A DNA stretch of 8,721 nt from Verrucomicrobiales bacterium. GTDB lineage: Bacteria; Verrucomicrobiota; Verrucomicrobiia; Verrucomicrobiales; Verrucomicrobiaceae. A program made the translations under genes and the position numbers. The stretch is from NCBI GenBank assembly GCA_003453085.1, contig DMMK01000582.1:1-8721 (forward strand). The letters run 5' to 3'. Each line of letters starts with the position of its first letter. Within the stretch, counting starts at the first letter, position 1. The notes under the pieces are model-generated. The model was not told where the DNA came from and did no database searches. It saw nothing but the letters and a program-made list of their open reading frames with translations. Positions 5,304 to 8,721 of this stretch are shown in pieces.

Positions 5304-6406
5304 TCAGCGTAAAACTTAAAGATCGTGGTGTGCAGATAGGGCTCGCCAGGGCGCACAACGGCACTGGGGAACTGCGGCTTGTTCGGGCTATCCGGGTACT
5401 TTTGGGTCTCCAGACAGAATCCATGGCGGGCCTCATACACATGCCCCGCCTTACCCTTCACACCTTTCAGATGATTGCCGGTGTAGAGCTGCACCGCAGG
5501 GTCGCTCGTGCGCACCTCCATCACTCGGCCGCTTTTCGGGTCCTTGGCCCGCGCTGCTAGCTTGATCCCAGAACCCGGCAGCACATAATTGTGGTCGTAC
5601 CCTTTGCCCTGGATCAGCGGCTTGAAGCTCGCCCCGATGCGTTCGCCGATGAGGTGCGGTGTCGTAAAATCCAGCGCCGTGCCCACGAGGCTCACGATCT
5701 CGCCCGTGGGGATGAGGGCATCATCGGTCGCAGTAAAGGTTTCCGCCGGAATGGTCAGCTCATGCCCCAAAATATCCCCGCTGCCTTCCCCCGCGAGATT
5801 GAAGTAGCTGTGGTTCGTCAGATTCACCACCGTCGCCTTGTCCGTTGTCGCCCGGTATTCGATCTTCAGTTCCTGCTCAGCCGTGACAGTGTAGGTCACC
5901 GTGCAGTCCAGCTTTCCAGGGAATCCCTCTTCGCAATCGGCACTCGTGTAGCTCAGCTCCACCGCCGCCTGATCTTCCAGCACCCGGGCCTTCCAGACCT
6001 TTTTGTCAAAGGCCTCCTTGCCGCCATGGATGTGATTCTTGCCCGAGTTCGCCGTGACCTCATGCTGCACGCCATCAATCTGGAAAGAGGCCCCGCCAAT
6101 CCGGTTCGCATAGCGACCCGTGATGCAGCCAAAGTGCGGATGCTTACCCAAGTAAGGCTCCAGCGTGTCAAATCCCAGCACCACATCCGCCACCACGCCT
6201 TTTTTATCCGGCACCTTCACGGCGACGATGATGCCTCCGTAATTGGTGACCTGCACCTCCAGGCCCATTCCTCGGCTTAGGGTGAAAAGTTGCACCTCTT
6301 CACCTTCGGCTGTTTTTCCCCAAGACGTGGAGACGACATGGGCAGCAACGGACGAAGATGAGGTCATGAGGGCAAAAGCAGCAGCGAAAAGGACGCAGCG
6401 AAACAT
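5300..6406 (-). CDS. galM: Exported aldose 1-epimerase (galactose mutarotase)
   Basis: The enzyme interconverts alpha and beta anomers of galactose, glucose and related sugars. The 368-residue product starts with a signal peptide (MFRCVLFAAAFALMTSSSSVAA, cut near residue 22), so it should act in the periplasm; E. coli GalM is cytoplasmic and shorter (about 346). The mature part has the full family set: GRYANRI (97-103), N124-H-I-H127-G-G, N195-L-T-N-H199-S-Y-F-N-L (catalytic acid His199), G-Y-D271-H-N-Y and G329-F-C-L-E333-T-Q (catalytic base Glu333). Activity is therefore expected. The ATG at 6406 gives the intact signal peptide; no Shine-Dalgarno is visible. Its stop overlaps the start of the PP2C gene by 4 nt. 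It lies 93 nt downstream of the PEP-CTERM gene on the same strand. An exported mutarotase fits an organism that degrades polysaccharides outside the cytoplasm (inference). Confidence 0.93.
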   Translation of the reverse strand: MFRCVLFAAAFALMTSSSSVAAHVVSTSWGKTAEGEEVQLFTLSRGMGLEVQVTNYGGIIVAVKVPDKKGVVADVVLGFDTLEPYLGKHPHFGCITGRYANRIGGASFQIDGVQHEVTANSGKNHIHGGKEAFDKKVWKARVLEDQAAVELSYTSADCEEGFPGKLDCTVTYTVTAEQELKIEYRATTDKATVVNLTNHSYFNLAGEGSGDILGHELTIPAETFTATDDALIPTGEIVSLVGTALDFTTPHLIGERIGASFKPLIQGKGYDHNYVLPGSGIKLAARAKDPKSGRVMEVRTSDPAVQLYTGNHLKGVKGKAGHVYEARHGFCLETQKYPDSPNKPQFPSAVVRPGEPYLHTTIFKFYAE

Positions 6407-6412
6407 GAGGCA

Positions 6413-6430
6413 GGATGGTTCTAACCATCC
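6413..6430. repeat. Perfect 8-bp palindrome just upstream of galM
   Basis: GGATGGTT, two bases (CT), AACCATCC is an 18-bp near-perfect palindrome ending 7 nt before the galM ATG on the minus strand. No T-run follows, so it is not a terminator. Its place, where a ribosome would bind, suits an operator or a translation-masking hairpin. Confidence 0.45.
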
Positions 6431-6499
6431 AATGTGGCTGCTACCGCCCGTCTGCGCAAGACTCGAATTGCCCGCAGGCCAGGCCTAAAGACCTTACCT

Positions 6500-7222
6500 T
6501 CAACTCCATCGGCTGCGCCGACGCAGCAGCAGCGCCAGCCCCGACATGCCGATCAGCATCGCCCCACCGGGCTCAGGGATCGGCGCGCAATCCCCCGTCA
6601 GGGTCACATTGTCCAGATACAGCGCACCACCCGTACCGCCCCACGCATACAGTTCCACGTTGAAGGTTTCACCGCTGTATTCCACACCGAAAGGCAGTTC
6701 GGCACTGCCATTGGCAAAATCAAAGTCCAGCGTCGTCCAGCCAGAAGCGCTGGCAATGCTGACCGGGCCGGAATTCCGCTGCTGGATCGTCCCAGTCGCA
6801 TCTTCCCAAAAAATGGAGGCCATGATCGTATCTGGCGAATACGCGTAGGGCCGTTTCACATCCACCGACAGTCCGCTGATCGTGCCCAGGCTCGTTGCAG
6901 AGGCTTGAACCTCAAACGCCAGTGTCTTCGGCCATTGCCAGAGCCCGTCTCGGTTCAGATAGACCGCCGAATCATACTGGTTGCGGTCCCAGCCCGAATA
7001 GGTGCGAAAGGCACTGCCGTCTGGTCCACCTGAAGTGCGCAGTCCTTCATTCAGGCAGCAGGCATCCAGATCCGTCACATCGATGCATGGGGAAATGAAG
7101 CTCGCCTCATTTGCAGCGTTCACGCCAGCCAGATGATTGAAGTCAAAACGCCCCAACACATTGGCCTGCGCAGAAACGGCCAACAGGACGGTGGTCGCAA
7201 AAGAGACGATTAAAGTTTTCAT
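6500..7222 (-). CDS. PEP-CTERM sorted surface/secreted protein
   Basis: From the ATG at 7222 the 240-residue protein has a signal peptide (MKTLIVSFATTVLLAVSAQA, cut near residue 20) and a classic PEP-CTERM tail: I215-P-E-P-G, a hydrophobic helix (AMLIGMSGLALLL) and a basic end RRRSRWS. PEP-CTERM tails are recognised by exosortase, so the protein is expected to be processed and released to the surface or an extracellular matrix; no exosortase is in the window. The mature domain (about 21-210) is beta-rich and ends ALYLDNVTLTGDC, typical of jelly-roll, carbohydrate-binding-like modules. Cysteines near ISPCIDVTDLDACC could form disulfides. The binding target is unknown. The frame extends to a TTG at 7279, but the ATG is preferred because the signal peptide then starts at residue 1. 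galM lies 93 nt downstream on the same strand. Confidence 0.88.
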   Translation of the reverse strand: MKTLIVSFATTVLLAVSAQANVLGRFDFNHLAGVNAANEASFISPCIDVTDLDACCLNEGLRTSGGPDGSAFRTYSGWDRNQYDSAVYLNRDGLWQWPKTLAFEVQASATSLGTISGLSVDVKRPYAYSPDTIMASIFWEDATGTIQQRNSGPVSIASASGWTTLDFDFANGSAELPFGVEYSGETFNVELYAWGGTGGALYLDNVTLTGDCAPIPEPGGAMLIGMSGLALLLRRRSRWS

Positions 7223-7232
7223 AGGGGCAGGC

Positions 7233-7247
7233 TGTGGACGATCCACA
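7233..7247. repeat. Short inverted repeat in the leader of the PEP-CTERM gene
   Basis: TGTGGA, three bases (CGA), TCCACA forms a 6-bp stem ending 10 nt upstream of the ATG at 7222, where a Shine-Dalgarno would be expected and is absent. It could be an operator or a leader hairpin; it may be chance. Confidence 0.35.
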
Positions 7248-7300
7248 AGAACGACACTCACTTCTGAGTTTATTATCAAATATGAGTGTTATGTGTGGTA

Positions 7301-7328
7301 GTAATAAGAGCACTCTTGCATTCATCAA
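7301..7328 (-). promoter_or_regulatory. Candidate promoter of the PEP-CTERM gene in an AT-rich divergent region
   Basis: On the minus strand TTGATG (7328-7323) and TATTAC (7306-7301) are 16 nt apart, each matching four of six consensus bases, giving a leader of about 70 nt. They lie in a markedly AT-rich stretch (about 7261-7385) between the divergent PEP-CTERM and DUF1460 genes, which probably holds promoters for both. AT-rich DNA yields such matches easily, so confidence is low. Confidence 0.28.
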
Positions 7329-7379
7329 TATCAAAAATGGAAATTTTACCACTTTTGTATTTCATTTCTGCTAATTATT

Positions 7380-7418
7380 AAAAAAGCTGAGCCACTAATC
7401 TGCTCCAGAGGGCTTAGC
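7380..7418 (-). terminator. Possible minus-strand hairpin with T-run in the divergent intergenic region
   Basis: On the minus strand GCTAAGCC, 17 nt, GGCTCAGC can pair over 8 bp (one G-U) and is followed by six T then AATAATT. It has terminator form but sits upstream of the PEP-CTERM gene and opposite the DUF1460 leader, where no minus-strand gene ends. It could stop antisense transcription from beneath the DUF1460 gene. The loop is long, so the call is weak. Confidence 0.3.
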
Positions 7419-7490
7419 ACAGATCTGGCCTGAGGCTCTCCACCTGTCTTTGCCCCGCGACACCCTGCGGTCCTTCACGTATCTTCCTGC

Positions 7491-8375
7491 ATGAACCGCC
7501 GCGCTCTTCTTCACGCCTTGGCCGCCGCATCCCTTCCCGGCTTCCTGCCAGCGGCCGAGCACCTCCCGCAAAATCTCACCTTCATCGGCCAGGCGAAATT
7601 TGACCGCATCGTCTCCCGCGCCCTCCAGGAAAAATGGCGCACCCTGCCCATCGGCGACCGCATCACCCGCGCCGCGCTCGCCATGGCTGGCACGCCCTAC
7701 GTCGGCTACACCCTCGAGATCCACGACCACATCGAGTCCCCTTCTGCCAACTTCGATGGCCAGGACTGCTGGACCTTCTTTGAGATCGCCCTCGGCCTCG
7801 CCCGCATGCTGGCCCTCCCGCAGGACCGCTTCACCCCGGCCGACCTCCTGCACCAGATCGAACTTACCCGCTACCGCAGCGGCATCTGCAACGGCGGCTA
7901 TCTGGACCGCATCCACTACCTCGACGAATGGTTCCAGGATAACCAAAAACGTGGCCACATTCGCAACATCACCACCACGCTCGGAAAAACCGTTCCGCTC
8001 GAAGGCCGCCGCATTGATGAAATGACCGTGCTGTGGAAAAGCTACCGTTACCTGAAGCACAACCCCGAACTCCGTCCCGGCATGGCAAGAATCGAGGCCG
8101 AGCTGCAGACCCGCCCCTTCCGCTACCTGCCCAAGGCCCAGGTGCGCGACATCGAACACCGGCTGCAAAGCGGCGACATCATCGGCATCGTCACCCACAA
8201 GCCCCACGTCTATTGCAGCCACGTCGGGCTGGCCGTCCGCACCGCCGATGGCGTCTGCCATTTCATGCACGCCTCCCAGACTCACAAACGAGTGCTGGTG
8301 GACAAAGCCCTGCACGCCTATCTGGCCGACTTTAAAAACCACGCCGGAATCGTGGTGGCGCGCCCCCTGGATTGA
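7491..8375 (+). CDS. DUF1460-type N-acetylmuramoyl-L-alanine amidase-like protein, exported
   Basis: The 294-residue protein resembles DUF1460 (PF07313), a cysteine-hydrolase family in the NlpC/P60 group thought to cut peptidoglycan peptides. The catalytic Cys is C93 in the family-like D-C-W-T-F-F-E motif at the start of a helix. The His is most likely H244 in S-H-V-G-L-A-V, with H260 in M-H-A-S as the second conserved site. The N-terminus MNRRALLHALAAASLPGFLPAAE is a signal peptide with twin arginines at 3-4, so Tat export is possible, though the motif NRRALLH is not the full consensus. The site of action would be the periplasm or cell wall. The ATG at 7491 gives the signal peptide; no Shine-Dalgarno is seen. 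The next gene starts 15 nt after the stop, which suggests an operon. Enzyme activity is inferred from motifs. Confidence 0.85.
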   Translation: MNRRALLHALAAASLPGFLPAAEHLPQNLTFIGQAKFDRIVSRALQEKWRTLPIGDRITRAALAMAGTPYVGYTLEIHDHIESPSANFDGQDCWTFFEIALGLARMLALPQDRFTPADLLHQIELTRYRSGICNGGYLDRIHYLDEWFQDNQKRGHIRNITTTLGKTVPLEGRRIDEMTVLWKSYRYLKHNPELRPGMARIEAELQTRPFRYLPKAQVRDIEHRLQSGDIIGIVTHKPHVYCSHVGLAVRTADGVCHFMHASQTHKRVLVDKALHAYLADFKNHAGIVVARPLD

Positions 8376-8390
8376 TGCCACACTCTTACC

Positions 8391-8721
8391 ATGTTGCTCG
8401 CCGAGATTGATCCCATCCAGATCATCATCATCGTCATCGCCATGGGCGCCGGCTTTGTGCAGTGGCTCTGGGGACTCATCAAACAGGGCAAAGACGAGGC
8501 CGAACGGCGCAACGCCGCCCCGCTGAGCGACGAAGATCGTGAAACCCGCGAACAGGCCTGGCAGCAGCAGATGAAGCCTGCAGGCAGTCCCAACCGCCCA
8601 TCGCCCAAAACACCGCCGCCCGTCCAGGATCCCTGGGCCACCGTCAAAGACGTGTTCGAGCAGATCAAAGAAGAATCCCGCAAAGCCCAGAACCCCGGCC
8701 TTACTCCGCCCGTCCCCCAGC
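8391..8721 (+). CDS. Single-pass membrane protein of unknown function, 3' end beyond window
   Basis: An ATG at 8391 opens a frame of 110 codons that is uninterrupted to the window edge. The N-terminus MLLAEIDPIQ is followed by one hydrophobic segment (about residues 10-27, IIIIVIAMGAGFVQWLWG). A charged Glu/Arg-rich stretch comes next (KQGKDEAERR to about 60), then a proline-rich linker (SPNRPSPKTPPPVQDP), then another helical charged stretch (ATVKDVFEQIKEESRK). This fits a membrane-anchored protein with a flexible, probably cytoplasmic, tail. No domain is recognised. The 15-nt gap from the DUF1460 gene on the same strand suggests co-transcription, so a role in the envelope is possible but not shown. 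Codon use (GCC, CGC, ATC, CAG) matches the neighbouring genes. Confidence 0.75.
   Translation, partial: MLLAEIDPIQIIIIVIAMGAGFVQWLWGLIKQGKDEAERRNAAPLSDEDRETREQAWQQQMKPAGSPNRPSPKTPPPVQDPWATVKDVFEQIKEESRKAQNPGLTPPVPQ

Noticed and set aside
7223..7279. 19-residue extension of the PEP-CTERM protein from a TTG
   Set aside because: It would bury the signal peptide behind charged and proline residues; the ATG at 7222 gives a normal signal peptide.
7395..8381. 328-codon open frame antisense to the DUF1460 gene
   Set aside because: The + strand frame has catalytic motifs and a signal peptide. The antisense product is a Val/Gly/Ala-rich shadow with no domain.
1..8721. CRISPR array, tRNA, insertion sequence or phage elements
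   Set aside because: No regularly spaced repeats, cloverleaf-like sequence, transposase or terminal inverted repeats with target duplications were found on reading both strands.

Overview
The window looks like a chromosomal stretch from a member of the Verrucomicrobiota, probably near Prosthecobacter/Verrucomicrobium. This is an inference from gene content: a PEP-CTERM surface protein, an SHD1-type domain fused to a zinc-metallopeptidase-like domain, a signal-peptide-bearing aldose 1-epimerase, a DUF1460-type putative cell-wall amidase, GC-rich coding sequence and mostly weak or absent Shine-Dalgarno sites. No rRNA, tRNA, CRISPR array, transposase or phage gene was seen.

Layout. On the + strand, 117-1409 encodes an exported SHD1/HExxH metallopeptidase-like protein. 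It converges, with a 12-nt gap, on a long run of minus-strand genes. Reading the minus strand from its 5' end (right to left), these are: a PEP-CTERM protein (7222-6500); an exported galactose mutarotase (6406-5300) overlapping by 4 nt a PP2C-family protein phosphatase (5303-4482); sucC (4283-3096) with its own candidate promoter and a strong intrinsic terminator; a small zinc-ribbon protein (2950-2594); a GNAT acetyltransferase (2525-1989); a short remnant resembling the C-terminus of an addiction-module antitoxin (1988-1845); and a VOC/glyoxalase-fold protein (1805-1422). To the right of an AT-rich divergent intergenic region (about 7223-7490), the + strand carries a DUF1460-type putative cell-wall amidase (7491-8375). 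It is followed 15 nt later by a single-pass membrane protein that runs off the window (8391-8721+).

How the genes relate. Most are housekeeping or envelope functions with no shared pathway. sucC belongs to the TCA cycle and is transcribed apart from sucD, which is not in the window. The mutarotase/phosphatase pair is probably translationally coupled, although one product is exported and the other is cytoplasmic. The DUF1460 protein and the following membrane protein are probably co-transcribed. No defence island or multi-gene novel system is evident.

The most unusual sequence-level feature is a run of 12 consecutive C (12 G on the coding strand) inside the VOC gene. It replaces four residues that are normally E-V-D-D-like with four glycines. 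A one-base slip either way would meet a stop within a few codons, so this is either a hypermutable switch or a sequencing artefact.
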